Assembly: GCF_041521385.1 (NCBI RefSeq)
Contig: NZ_CP168006.1
Span: 744,001 to 808,000, forward strand
DNA from: Alcaligenes faecalis
Lineage (GTDB): Bacteria > Pseudomonadota > Gammaproteobacteria > Burkholderiales > Burkholderiaceae_B
Direction of reading: 5' to 3'
DNA: 64,000 nt
Position 1 is the first letter of the stretch. Every line of letters starts with the position of its first letter. Of the stretch, positions 39,930 to 48,508 are shown in pieces. The translations under genes were made by a program, and so were the position numbers. The notes below the pieces were generated by a model that saw nothing but the letters and a program-made list of their open reading frames with translations, ran no database searches and was not told the origin of the DNA.

Positions 39930-41273
39930 TTAGCGCGAAAACCCCGGCATCTGCTCGTAACCATGGCGGCCCAGCAAGAAGTAGCCCCAGGCATTGGGGG
40001 CATCATCCAGCTTTTCCTGACGACCACCCGGCAAGGCAATTGTGGCGCCCTTCTGGATAGGTTTGATCAGGCGGGGAGTAACAACAATGACCAGTTCCAG
40101 TTCTTTCTGGCTGTACTGCACATTGCGGAAAAAACTACCCAAAATGGGCAAATCCCCCAGGAAAGGGATCTTTTTGACAGCAGCGGCGGTTTGGCGCGAC
40201 ACCAGGCCACTGATGATGTAGCTCTGACCATCACCCAGCTCGATCGTGGTATCGGCGCGGCGGGTACGCAAAGAAGGCATCACACCGCCGCCGGGCATTT
40301 CCACCACACGTGAGTAATCCAGATCACTGGCTTCAGGGGCAACCTTCAAGGCAATACGTTCGGGAGACAGCACCGTCGGCGTCACCGTCAAACCGATACC
40401 AAACGGTTTGTATTCCACTGTGGTCGTGCCCAAACCGCCCGAACTGGGGATAGGGATCTCGCCACCGGACAGAAAACTGGCGCTGTGGCCGGACATGGCG
40501 ACCAAGGTTGGCTCGGCCAGCACACGGGCCAAGCCGTTTTGTTCCAGCAGATTCAAGGCCGCACTGAAGTTGCTCGAGTTATAAGCCAAACTCAAGCCAC
40601 CGCTTAAAGCCTGAGGCAACAGGTTCACTCCGCCCGACCAGGGCTTGCCGCCAATGGCATTGGCACTCAAGCCAATGTCCTTCATCACTTCGCGGGAGAC
40701 TTCCACCACTTTGACTTCTACCTGCACCATGCCACTGGCGCTGACCTCGGACAGGTCCAGCACGTCGGCATCCGGGCCGGCACCGGAACGCGCTGCGGCC
40801 ATGGCGTTTTGATGGTCCAGCAAAGAGGGGCTGCTACCTGTAATCAAGGACTGCTGCCCGGCACTGGAGATCTGTGCAGACAGGGGGCTGCCCGATTGCG
40901 CCAGTTGCTGCTGCACCTGGCTGCTCACTTCAATGGTCCAGCGATCCGGGTTGGCGCGACCCGGCATCCAGACACGCAAATCCGCCGTGCCTGCGCGCTT
41001 GCCAATCAACAGAACCTCGCCTCGCTGTCCGGTCGACGCAGACAGAATCTGCACATCCGCCACGCTCTCATCGCTGATCGCCACCCGTTGCGGGACTTGC
41101 GACAAGCGCAAGATATCCTGATCGTTCGCCACCAGGCGAATCACCTTCTGACTGGCGCTGGCCTGCGTCGTTTGCGCCATGACGGGCACCGGTGCCAGTC
41201 CCGACAAGCAGAGCGCGTACCAGCACCCCAAACCCAGAACTGCTTTTTTGATTTTCTGTCTCATGTGTTTCAT
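39930..41273 (-). CDS. rcpA: Outer-membrane secretin RcpA (CpaC)
   Basis: This 447-residue secretin forms the Flp pilus exit pore. It has a signal peptide (LGLGCWYALCLSGLAPVPVM), a BON/pilus-formation N-domain (GKRAGTADLRVWMPGRANPD) and the secretin core with VEVKVVEVSREVMKDIGLSA, GEIPIPSSGGLGTTTVEYK and SGLVSRQTAAAVKKIPFLGD. Several ATGs lie in the first 25 codons. I chose 41273. Starts at 41264 or 41336 are possible. Confidence 0.92.
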   Translation of the reverse strand: MKHMRQKIKKAVLGLGCWYALCLSGLAPVPVMAQTTQASASQKVIRLVANDQDILRLSQVPQRVAISDESVADVQILSASTGQRGEVLLIGKRAGTADLRVWMPGRANPDRWTIEVSSQVQQQLAQSGSPLSAQISSAGQQSLITGSSPSLLDHQNAMAAARSGAGPDADVLDLSEVSASGMVQVEVKVVEVSREVMKDIGLSANAIGGKPWSGGVNLLPQALSGGLSLAYNSSNFSAALNLLEQNGLARVLAEPTLVAMSGHSASFLSGGEIPIPSSGGLGTTTVEYKPFGIGLTVTPTVLSPERIALKVAPEASDLDYSRVVEMPGGGVMPSLRTRRADTTIELGDGQSYIISGLVSRQTAAAVKKIPFLGDLPILGSFFRNVQYSQKELELVIVVTPRLIKPIQKGATIALPGGRQEKLDDAPNAWGYFLLGRHGYEQMPGFSR

Positions 41274-41348
41274 CCATGCTGCCTTGCGTCGCTTCCCGTC
41301 AACCCCCACAAGCTGGCTGACCCGTCCCCACAACAAGCTCTGTATTGC

Positions 41349-42305
41349 TTAATACTGAATGACCTCTAAACGGCCTCCGCGGATAACTTCCGTGCGGCGC
41401 GGCGGCGCCGCATACGGCTCGCCACTGGCTTTGGCTCGTGCCTGCACCTGTTCTTTTTCCGTCTGACTGATTGCAAATTCACGCAAGCCCAAGCCCGCCA
41501 TGGCACGGTTTTCCGGCAACTTCAAGGCATCGCGCTGATCCGCGTCCAGCCCAGCACGTGCCGGGATCAAGCCCGCAAATTCGGGAAACAAAGAAGCATC
41601 GGGCAGGTTCTCGTCCTTGGGAGCACGCAAGACCAGTTGCAGGCTACCGCCGCGGCTAGCGAGCAAGAGCTCATTGACCGACTCCACAGGGACGGCCACC
41701 ATGGCATGGCGGGCTTGGGTTTCGGCACGATTGGTAGTGGCGCTGGCTTCTGCCGGATCCGGCCCGGACAGTGAAGCGCCACCGTAGGCCAGCACGCGCA
41801 CCCGTGGCATCAACAAACGGGCTTGTGTGTCATTGACCTCGTTACCGCTGTTGAAGGTAATGAAGATATCCACCAGATCGCCCGGCTCCACCCTATGGCT
41901 GGCGCCGGTAATCACGTCAATGGGAATGGTGACAGCCCGCTCGCCATCTTCCAGATACGTGGCCAAGCTTTTAGCAATAAAGCTGCTTAGCACGGGTTGG
42001 CCCTGGCCCAGATCAAAACGCAAGGTTTTGCCAGTCAAGGCCTCCAGGTTATTGAAAGACTGAGCGGGAGCGGCTGGCCACTGCGCCAGCTCCAGCGCAT
42101 CAGCCTGCAAGGTTTCCCCGGCTTTCATATCTCGTTTGACCAAGACCACCGCCTGCAAGCTCACCGCTGGTTCTGCGCTTTGCGTGCTGACTACCGGCTG
42201 GACCACCTCGGGTTTGGGCTTCATTCCCAGGTACAAGGCAAACGCAACCAGTACGGCTGCGATCAGCAATAAAAGGACTGCCGCCCCCTTCATAATGCCG
42301 CTCAT
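41349..42305 (-). CDS. cpaB: Flp pilus assembly protein RcpC/CpaB
   Basis: This 318-residue protein has an N-terminal membrane anchor (AAVLLLLIAAVLVAFALYLG) and a SAF-like domain (AVVLVKRDMKAGETLQADAL). The conserved ERAVTIPIDVITGASHRVEPGDLVDIFI stretch is here described by its ends, ERAVTIPIDV and RVEPGDLVDI. It works with the secretin in the periplasm and may gate it or contact peptidoglycan. The start codon overlaps the stop of the upstream gene by one base (TAATG). Confidence 0.9.
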   Translation of the reverse strand: MSGIMKGAAVLLLLIAAVLVAFALYLGMKPKPEVVQPVVSTQSAEPAVSLQAVVLVKRDMKAGETLQADALELAQWPAAPAQSFNNLEALTGKTLRFDLGQGQPVLSSFIAKSLATYLEDGERAVTIPIDVITGASHRVEPGDLVDIFITFNSGNEVNDTQARLLMPRVRVLAYGGASLSGPDPAEASATTNRAETQARHAMVAVPVESVNELLLASRGGSLQLVLRAPKDENLPDASLFPEFAGLIPARAGLDADQRDALKLPENRAMAGLGLREFAISQTEKEQVQARAKASGEPYAAPPRRTEVIRGGRLEVIQY

Positions 42306-42802
42306 TAATGTGGTCTCCGTAGTACGAGTAATGTCTTGGCGCTTAAGCTGCGCACATAATCTTCAGGATCTGTCTGATCTTCTTCAGAGCTGAGCAGATC
42401 CAGGGTTTTAGAAAGGATTCCAGGTTCAATATCCAGCTTCAGAGAGAGCTGGGCGCAATCGTATAGAGGCTCCGAGGCACAAGCCTGGGATTGAACATCC
42501 GCGCTAAGATCACCAAACCAGTGCAAAAATGCATCACCCTTGGCTTGGCCCTTGCCATACTCTTTCTCCAGTACGTCATCCACAAAGGGCGCAATCTGAT
42601 CCACAGTTTTGACGTTCATCGTCACTTGCCGGGAAAGGTCACCGACCAAATGGCTCATTTTCTGCTTGGCCAAAAACAAGGAGCTGAACGTGATGATGCC
42701 GCTGAAGATCAGCAACAACATCCCCACCATCAAGGCGAACTCGATGGCTGCAACACCTTGCTGGCGCTGTGCGGCCGGAAAGAACGGCGCTGCGCGAGTC
42801 AT
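42305..42802 (-). CDS. TadE/TadF-like minor pseudopilin
   Basis: The 165-residue product has the TadE signature QQGVAAIEFALMVGMLLLIF: a short basic leader, a Glu at position +5 of the helix, and a long N-terminal hydrophobic helix. Two Cys in ACASEPLYDCAQ may form a disulphide. Pseudopilins of this type are processed by TadV and help pilus initiation. ATG 42802 overlaps the upstream stop (ATGA). Confidence 0.85.
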   Translation of the reverse strand: MTRAAPFFPAAQRQQGVAAIEFALMVGMLLLIFSGIITFSSLFLAKQKMSHLVGDLSRQVTMNVKTVDQIAPFVDDVLEKEYGKGQAKGDAFLHWFGDLSADVQSQACASEPLYDCAQLSLKLDIEPGILSKTLDLLSSEEDQTDPEDYVRSLSAKTLLVLRRPH

Positions 42803-43338
42803 GGCGTGCCTCCCGTGGCGCCCACCTCACCCGCAACCAACAAATTGATCTGCGCCTTGCCCTTTAATTGCTCAGGCACGACCAAGGCAAACAAGGTATC
42901 GGGAGCGAAACGGGGAATCAGCGGGGCTTGTAGATAGTCGTACACAATGCCGACACGCAGTTCTTCACTGTGTAAATCCGTGGAGATGCGTACATGCTCA
43001 CTACCCACCCAATTGCTTAGCCACTGCACCTGATCAGCAGCCACTGCCTTGGCCCGATCCACACGTGCCTGCAAACGGTCCTGACTAAGCAGAGGGCCTC
43101 CCGGCCCCGCCCCTGGTTCAATCAGGGCAGCACGGGCACCAGATTCGGCAGCAAAATTCAAAGATTGCTGAGCGGTCATAATCAAACCGAACGTCAGCAA
43201 GCCATACATAAAGAGAAACAACAAAGGAAAGACCAATGCAAACTCCAGCGCGTAAGCCCCTTGTTGGTGCTTTTTAATGACGCCACGCCGTGTTGCTAAT
43301 TGGCCCTCTCGTGGGGGCTTTATTGATTTTGAATCCAT
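42799..43338 (-). CDS. tadE: TadE-like minor pseudopilin
   Basis: The 179-residue product has a basic leader, then QQGAYALEFALVFPLLFLFM, the typical TadE pseudopilin helix with the conserved Glu, and NFAAESGARAALIEPGAG after it. ATG 43338 follows GGGGTG and lies inside the 3' end of tadV (19-bp overlap); GTG 43344 is the alternative. It is paralogous to the next gene, so the locus has a TadE/TadF pair. Confidence 0.86.
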   Translation of the reverse strand: MDSKSIKPPREGQLATRRGVIKKHQQGAYALEFALVFPLLFLFMYGLLTFGLIMTAQQSLNFAAESGARAALIEPGAGPGGPLLSQDRLQARVDRAKAVAADQVQWLSNWVGSEHVRISTDLHSEELRVGIVYDYLQAPLIPRFAPDTLFALVVPEQLKGKAQINLLVAGEVGATGGTP

Positions 43339-43829
43339 ACCCACCCCATTGTTGCAAGGGATAACCAGGCCCCTAAAGGCACACTACGCGCCTTGACTCG
43401 GGTTCCCGGCAAAGCAAATCCATATTTACGTTCCAAGGATGGAATCAGCACCAGCACCAAGGCATGCAAACCGGCCAGTACCGTGCCAAACAACACCACC
43501 ATGCCGGCCTCTTTCCACCCCAAAGCCAGCCCCAGCACCGCCATCAGCTTTACATCGGCTGCGCCCATCAAACGTAATATCCAGACCGGATAAAACAGGA
43601 TCAAGGCGGCTGAAAAACCGATCAGGGAGTCCCCCCAGCCCGCCACCCATCCTAAAGGAAGGCCATAAGACAAACTGACAACAAGCTTATGCAGCAGAAC
43701 CGCTAAACCATAAAAAACTAATAAGGAATTAGGGATTTTCCGTAATCTCAGATCGTTATAGATAATCTGAACGGAAAAGAAAAACAGAATAAAAATAAAA
43801 GAAAGGCTTATTAAAACAAGCATAAGCAT
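43320..43829 (-). CDS. tadV: Prepilin peptidase TadV/CpaA
   Basis: This 169-residue polytopic aspartic protease (A24 family) cleaves the leader of Flp and the TadE/F pseudopilins. The first Asp is in IIYNDLRLRKIPN. The second is in LMGAADVKLMAVLG, where the usual G-x-G-D box reads G-A-A-D. It has five or six membrane helices. Its start codon lies inside the stem of a strong hairpin just after flp, which probably lowers its translation relative to the pilin. Confidence 0.88.
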   Translation of the reverse strand: MLMLVLISLSFIFILFFFSVQIIYNDLRLRKIPNSLLVFYGLAVLLHKLVVSLSYGLPLGWVAGWGDSLIGFSAALILFYPVWILRLMGAADVKLMAVLGLALGWKEAGMVVLFGTVLAGLHALVLVLIPSLERKYGFALPGTRVKARSVPLGAWLSLATMGWVWIQNQ

Positions 43830-43875
43830 CAGCCATTCAAGCTAAAAGGCACAGCCAGGCTTGAATTGGCTGATG
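43827..43875 (-). promoter_or_regulatory. Hairpin between flp and tadV that buries the tadV start codon
   Basis: CATCAGCCATTCAAGC (43827-43842) pairs with GCTTGAATTGGCTGATG (43859-43875), 16 bp with one bulged base around a 16-nt loop. On the minus strand the distal arm contains the tadV ATG (43829-43827). No T-tract follows, so it is probably an mRNA stabiliser or translational attenuator and not a terminator. Confidence 0.7.
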
Positions 43876-43891
43876 TTCAAACAAAGTCAAA

Positions 43892-44095
43892 CTATGAACT
43901 GGACGTCTCGCCGCCAGCAGCAGGAGTGCCATCCTTAAGAGCGTTTGAAACTTTGGCAAACATGCCCTTCAAATCCGTACCAAGTGCTGTCAAAGCGGCA
44001 ATGATCGCCACCGCGATCAGCCCTGCGATCAGGCCATACTCAATAGCCGTTGCGCCGTCTTCATCGTTCCAAAATTGCTTAAGTTGAGTCTTCAT
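43892..44095 (-). CDS. flp: Flp family major pilin
   Basis: The 67-residue product begins MKTQLKQFWNDEDGATAIEY. After TadV cleavage at a Gly (DG|ATAIEYGLIAGLIAVAII), the mature pilin carries the conserved ATAIEYGL with Glu5 and Tyr6, followed by one hydrophobic helix and a short Ser/Gly-rich tail. GGGGA 5-7 nt upstream favours ATG 44095 over ATG 44107. It is the first gene of the Tad operon and builds the adhesive Flp fibre. Confidence 0.95.
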   Translation of the reverse strand: MKTQLKQFWNDEDGATAIEYGLIAGLIAVAIIAALTALGTDLKGMFAKVSNALKDGTPAAGGETSSS

Positions 44096-44110
44096 GACTG
44101 TCCCCATTTA

Positions 44111-44158
44111 AAAAGAAAAAATCACCCTCAATAGCGAGGGCTAGAGGCCCCTCGGGGC
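44111..44158 (-). promoter_or_regulatory. Two hairpins and a T-tract in the flp leader (possible attenuator)
   Basis: On the minus strand a GCCCC-GA-GGGGC palindrome (44158-44147) is followed by CCCTC-N6-GAGGG (44140-44125). After that comes TGATTTTTTCTTTT. This order, hairpin then T-rich tract 15-45 nt before the flp start codon, looks like an intrinsic terminator inside the leader. Confidence 0.5.
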
Positions 44159-44763
44159 ACAACACTTTGCCAACTTTCACTGCTAACTGTTATCAATTTT
44201 TGTATTTTCCAGATGAAATCATCTTAAACCCAGGTATGTCTATGTTTTTACTAGGGTTTACGTGTAACAACTGTCGAATACACAAACGAATTCTAGCTCA
44301 AAGATACGAAAAACGCATGATTGTGCATTTACAACAGCCAAATTCTTATAAAAAAAGGCCAAAAAACAGCTAATTTGAAACTTTTACTTACCATAATTGT
44401 GTCAAATATTGTTATTGTTACTGTTTCTATCATTTCAAAATGAAACAAGAAAAGAAGTGATACGCAGTTGGAGAGCCTCAGAAACTCAACTTTAATTACT
44501 TGAAAGAAAGCGATTTTTTTTCAATGCATTGCCACCTGCAAGGGAAAACCCGCAACCGCTACAGTAAGCCTGAATACAGCGATAAAGGACTGTTCGCTAA
44601 CGAGCTAAATCAGGGCTATTTTTTTTACGTTTCAGAATGTAATAGTTAAGGCCTTTTACAGCAGCAAGAAGGAATTCCTCGCTTTCAAACACCAAAAAGT
44701 GACAGTGAAGATAAACTACGGCACAGTAGAAAAAAGCGCCCGATTTCTAGCGAATACTCATTA
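44159..44763. other. AT-rich intergenic region between flp and the TpsB-type gene
   Basis: About 600 bp with no plausible gene on either strand. It must hold the promoters of both divergent units. GTTTACGTGTAACAA at 44256-44270 is an imperfect copy of the GTTACGTAAC palindrome found upstream of the repeat-lipoprotein genes. TTGGCAAAGTGTTGTGC (minus strand, 44173-44157) resembles a sigma-54 promoter but its GG and GC are 11 bp apart instead of 10. Confidence 0.45.
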
Positions 44764-46521
44764 ATGAACATGAATCTCAAGCACCACTTGTCACCGACCC
44801 TGCTCAGAAAAAAAAATCCCGGCATGATTATCGGCTTGGGCTTATGTCTGGGTCTGGCCACGACGGGTTCAGAAAGCTGGGCGGACGCCCCCTTGCGGGG
44901 GAACCCGGTTGACTCTTTGCCGCCCATTAATGCACCTACACCCAGCAGCCGCGCTCCCTCTTTACACATTCCGCCCGCAGCAGCCCAGACTCAATTGCAG
45001 CAACAGCTACAGTTGCAAGTAGTAGTGCGCAGCTTTGATGTCAGCGGCAGTCGCAGCATTCCTTTTGAGCAGATCACCGCCATTCTGGAACCTCTGGCCG
45101 GCAAAACACTCAGCCTTGCCCAGCTCATCAACGAGGTGAACAAGATCACCGCCTTGTATCAGCAACACGGCTACCCCCTGTCCTTTGCCATCTTGCAGCA
45201 GCAGGACTTCGCGCAAGGACACATCAAGGTCACGGTGGTGGAAGGCCATGTAGGCAGCGTTCGTATTGAAGGCGATCCAGGTCGCAGTCAGGCTCGCATC
45301 GAACGTATTGCCCAGGCCATGGTGGATGAAAAACCGCTTACCCAACGCACGCTGGAACGCACCATGAATTTGCTGCGTACCGTCCCTGGCCTGAAAATAG
45401 ACCCCAAGCTGGACATGCCCGTACGCACCGATGGGGCTTCGGAGCTGCTCATCAATGCACAGCACAAATCCTTCGACGCCCACGCCAGTGTCGCAGAAAT
45501 GGGTTCCAGCAAGCAGGCTCTGGTGCAATTGAGCGCCAATAGCCTGACACCCTTGGGCGAAGAACTGAAGCTGACCGCTGCCATCCCCACCCGCTCCGAA
45601 GACGTAAAGTATGTCAGCGGGAACCTGACCATTCCTCTGAGCGGTAATGGATTGAACCTGGAAATTGATGGTTATCACTACCGCTCCGAGCCACGCGACG
45701 AAGTGCTGGAAAGCCAGGGCTGGAACCGTAAGGTCATCAACGAACGTATCGGGGCGGCGATCAGCTACCCCTTTATTTTGAACAATCAGCGCAGCCTTAA
45801 AGGCACAGCAGGCTTTTATGCCAGCCGCTCCCTGGACGATTACACCCACAAAACGCTGGATAATGTCTGGATTGAAAACACCACGGACGTACGCGCCCTG
45901 AAGGCCGAATTGCGCTATACCGATGCCTCGCCACGACAATCGCGCGAGGTCAATTTCGGGGTGTATAAAGGTCTGGATGCGATGGGTGCCCGCAAATCCT
46001 TGAACACCTATTTACAACGTGATGCCGAATCGGATCTGGATTTGGACTTCACCCGCTGGACGGCCTCTTTCAAACAGAACCTGGCTTTACCGGGCAAGTT
46101 CGGCATGAGTTTCTCAGCCAGCGGTCAGTACAGCTCGAACGTCTTACCGAACTCCGAACAGATATCTTTTGGCGCCTGGCGACATGGCTATGGCTATCCG
46201 CAAGGCGAGCTGGCTGGAGACAAAGGCATAGGTGCCACGCTGGAAATCAACCGACGCTTCACCAACTCATCCACCTGGCTCAACAACATCCAGCCGTATA
46301 TCGCCTATGACTGGGCGCGTGCCTGGTACAACCTGGACCGACTCAACAGCTATAACAACCGCAACCTGCGCTCTGCCGCAATTGGGGTACGACTGTCCAA
46401 TAACAAGCATTACTTGTTTGACATCAACGTCGCCAAACCACTGGGCGATTTGCCGGTTAACTCCGATGAACGCAAGCTACGTTTAAACACTAACTTCCTG
46501 TTCTTCTACGACGGTTTTTAA
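44764..46521 (+). CDS. TpsB/FhaC-type outer-membrane transporter
   Basis: This 585-residue protein belongs to the ShlB/FhaC/HecB family of two-partner secretion. It has a long N-terminal signal and a Pro-rich linker. A first POTRA-like domain (VVVRSFDVSGSRSIPFEQIT and LYQQHGYPLSFAILQQQDFA) and a second (VGSVRIEGDPGRSQARIERI) follow. A 16-stranded barrel comes next, with the conserved WRHGYGYPQGELAGDKG loop corresponding to the VRGY/F box. No TpsA exoprotein gene lies next to it. The following genes encode Gly-rich repeat proteins, which may be its cargo. Its last residues end in Phe, as for an outer-membrane barrel. Confidence 0.88.
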   Translation: MNMNLKHHLSPTLLRKKNPGMIIGLGLCLGLATTGSESWADAPLRGNPVDSLPPINAPTPSSRAPSLHIPPAAAQTQLQQQLQLQVVVRSFDVSGSRSIPFEQITAILEPLAGKTLSLAQLINEVNKITALYQQHGYPLSFAILQQQDFAQGHIKVTVVEGHVGSVRIEGDPGRSQARIERIAQAMVDEKPLTQRTLERTMNLLRTVPGLKIDPKLDMPVRTDGASELLINAQHKSFDAHASVAEMGSSKQALVQLSANSLTPLGEELKLTAAIPTRSEDVKYVSGNLTIPLSGNGLNLEIDGYHYRSEPRDEVLESQGWNRKVINERIGAAISYPFILNNQRSLKGTAGFYASRSLDDYTHKTLDNVWIENTTDVRALKAELRYTDASPRQSREVNFGVYKGLDAMGARKSLNTYLQRDAESDLDLDFTRWTASFKQNLALPGKFGMSFSASGQYSSNVLPNSEQISFGAWRHGYGYPQGELAGDKGIGATLEINRRFTNSSTWLNNIQPYIAYDWARAWYNLDRLNSYNNRNLRSAAIGVRLSNNKHYLFDINVAKPLGDLPVNSDERKLRLNTNFLFFYDGF

Positions 46522-46559
46522 ACACGGCCCCTGCGCACCGTGACTGTTTCATTCCCCCC

Positions 46560-46586
46560 AAGGCCATCACAAGATGGCCTTTTTTG
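46560..46586 (+). terminator. Intrinsic terminator of the TpsB-type gene
   Basis: AAGGCCATC (46560-46568) and GATGGCCTT (46573-46581) pair around ACAA, followed by a T-run. It separates this gene from the downstream sigma-54 unit. Confidence 0.92.
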
Positions 46587-46616
46587 TTTTGCATTCCAAC
46601 GAATTTCGGGCTCAGG

Positions 46617-46640
46617 TGTTACGAAAAACGTTACGTAACA
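46617..46640 (+). promoter_or_regulatory. Putative upstream activator site: palindrome GTTACGTAAC plus half-site
   Basis: TGTTACG (46617-46623) is followed 12 bp on by the perfect palindrome GTTACGTAAC (46630-46639), extended to GTTACGTAACA. The palindrome centre lies about 165 bp upstream of the -12 element of the next gene, enhancer distance for a sigma-54 activator. The same palindrome occurs at 49146-49157. Confidence 0.65.
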
Positions 46641-46785
46641 GGAACGGAACACCCCGTAAAAACAGCCTTCCAAAAGCGTAAACAAGCCTTAACGCCTAAT
46701 AACACCACGTCAAAAGAAAACAAAAAATCAACGCAACCCCTTGATTAAAAACCATAAAAGCAAAATAAATCACAATCATAGAAAT

Positions 46786-46803
46786 TTGGCACGCTACTTG
46801 CTT
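46786..46803 (+). promoter_or_regulatory. Sigma-54 (-24/-12) promoter
   Basis: TTGGCACGCTACTTGCTT matches the sigma-54 consensus (TGGCACG-N4-TTGCT) at every defined position, with GG and GC 10 bp apart. The start of transcription should be near 46813, giving a leader of about 45 nt before ATG 46859. Confidence 0.85.
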
Positions 46804-46858
46804 CATGTCTATCAATAGCCCCTTGAGGGCGTGCTCACACTTCAGATCGGAGTCAGAC

Positions 46859-48508
46859 ATGAAAGCAAGGAATTCAGCAAGAAACGCCTCGACCCAACGC
46901 ACGCTGCAACGCGCCGTTGTCGCTACATTAGTTATCAGCGCCGCCGTTTTGGCCGGCTGCTCCTCGCGCGGCGGGGTACGCGATGGTCTGGATATATCCG
47001 TTCGCCCACCTGTTGTTGATCCCAATCTGCCCAACCCCGGCGATGGCGACAATGGTGGCGGGGACAATGGCGGTGGCGATAACGGGGGTGGGGATACCGG
47101 CGGCAAGGACACGAGCCTGACGCAAAATGCGCTGGGCAATCTAGGCCAGGCAGTCGACAACGTAGTGCCCTTGAACCTGAGCAAAACAGGCAATCAACTG
47201 GGCAAGACGCTGGATAGCGCACTCAAACCCGTCACCGATATCGTGACAGATACCACACGCACCGTCGGCAGCGTGACTGGACTGGGCCAACCCGTCAACG
47301 GCCTGACGAATCAAGTCGGTGGCGTCGTGACCAATCTGGGCGAGCAGTTAGGTCAGACAGGCCTTCCCCTGAATCTCGGTGAAGGTGCTGGCGGCCTGCT
47401 GTCCCATCTGGGCCAAGCCGTGGGCTCAGTTGGCGGCTTGCTGGTTAACGATCCCAATAACGCCAATCCACTGGGCAATACCCTGCACCATGCAACCAAA
47501 GGTGTAGAAGTGCTGACCGGTTCCTTGCTGGGTGAAGGCAGCCTGCTGCACCCCTTGACCTCACAACTGGGCCTGGACGGGATCTTGTTGGCGGGCAGCG
47601 GCGAGCCCATCCTGCAACCGGCACTGGGCAATGTTGGACAAACCGTGGACAACATTCTGCCGCTGGGCCTGAACCCGATTCTGGGTGACGTGGGTGGCGC
47701 CCTGGATAACACGGTGGCACCTGTCGTTGCCACCGTCACCAATGTGACTCAGCAAGTGGGGGGTGGTCTAGGGATTGGCCAACCCATCAATGCTTTACTC
47801 GGTGGTGTGGGGAGTGCCTTAGGGAACGTGGGTAATCAATTAGACAATGCCGCACCTCTTGGCCTGGGCGGTGTCGTAGGACATCTGGGGCAGGCTGTGG
47901 CTTCGGCAGGCGGTTTGTTGCACGCAACCGATACAAACACCAACCCCTTGGGCAATACCTTGAATCACGCCACCCAAGCCGTCGCCTCCTTGACGGGCGG
48001 ACTAGGTGGCATCACAGGCGGTGAAGGCGGTGGCCTGCTGGCACCTGTGACCGGACTGTTGGGTGGCCTGGGCGGTGCAGAGGGCGCGAACGGTGGATTG
48101 CTGGCACCCGTCACTAACCTGGTCGGTGGCTTGACCGGCGGCCTGGGCGGTGGAGAGGCTACCAATGGGGGGCTGCTGGCCCCTGTCACCAACCTTGTTG
48201 GCGGTTTAACGGGTGGCCTGACGGGGGGTGACGCCTCCAACGGCGGTTTGCTGGCTCCGGTGACCGGCCTTCTGGGCGGCATTACAGGCAGTGTTTCGAT
48301 TGGCGGTGGAGCAGCGGTCGAAGGTCAGGCCAGTGGCGGCTTGCTGGCACCTGTGACCGGTTTGGTCGGTGGCCTGGTTGGTGGATTGACTGGCGGCGTT
48401 AACGTGCAGGCAAATGCCGACACCAGCGGCGGTGGACAAGCCAACGGCGGCTTGCTCGCGCCCGTAACCGGCTTGCTCGGTGGCCTGCTGGGAGGCGGCC
48501 GTCAATGA
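46859..48508 (+). CDS. Gly-rich repeat lipoprotein (collagen-like annotation likely), paralogue 1
   Basis: The 549-residue product has a lipobox VLAGC (Cys 34, Ser at +2) and a short GGGDN repeat tract. The body contains helix-like blocks NLGQAVDNVVPLNL, GLPLNLGEGAGGLLSHLGQ, ANPLGNTLHHATKG and NVGQTVDNILPLGLNP. The C-terminal third repeats NGGLLAPVT-G/N-L-V/L-GG. It is probably an outer-membrane or surface lipoprotein of a biofilm-like layer; there is no enzymatic motif. GGAG precedes ATG 46859. It is expressed from a sigma-54 promoter, and its stop overlaps the start of a MarR-type gene (ATGA). Its paralogues are at 49322, 51272 and 52300. Confidence 0.8.
   Translation: MKARNSARNASTQRTLQRAVVATLVISAAVLAGCSSRGGVRDGLDISVRPPVVDPNLPNPGDGDNGGGDNGGGDNGGGDTGGKDTSLTQNALGNLGQAVDNVVPLNLSKTGNQLGKTLDSALKPVTDIVTDTTRTVGSVTGLGQPVNGLTNQVGGVVTNLGEQLGQTGLPLNLGEGAGGLLSHLGQAVGSVGGLLVNDPNNANPLGNTLHHATKGVEVLTGSLLGEGSLLHPLTSQLGLDGILLAGSGEPILQPALGNVGQTVDNILPLGLNPILGDVGGALDNTVAPVVATVTNVTQQVGGGLGIGQPINALLGGVGSALGNVGNQLDNAAPLGLGGVVGHLGQAVASAGGLLHATDTNTNPLGNTLNHATQAVASLTGGLGGITGGEGGGLLAPVTGLLGGLGGAEGANGGLLAPVTNLVGGLTGGLGGGEATNGGLLAPVTNLVGGLTGGLTGGDASNGGLLAPVTGLLGGITGSVSIGGGAAVEGQASGGLLAPVTGLVGGLVGGLTGGVNVQANADTSGGGQANGGLLAPVTGLLGGLLGGGRQ

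Noticed and set aside
44157..44173. A firm sigma-54 promoter for flp
   Set aside because: The GG and GC dinucleotides are 11 bp apart and the -12 box is not TTGC in the right register. Reported only as a weak echo.
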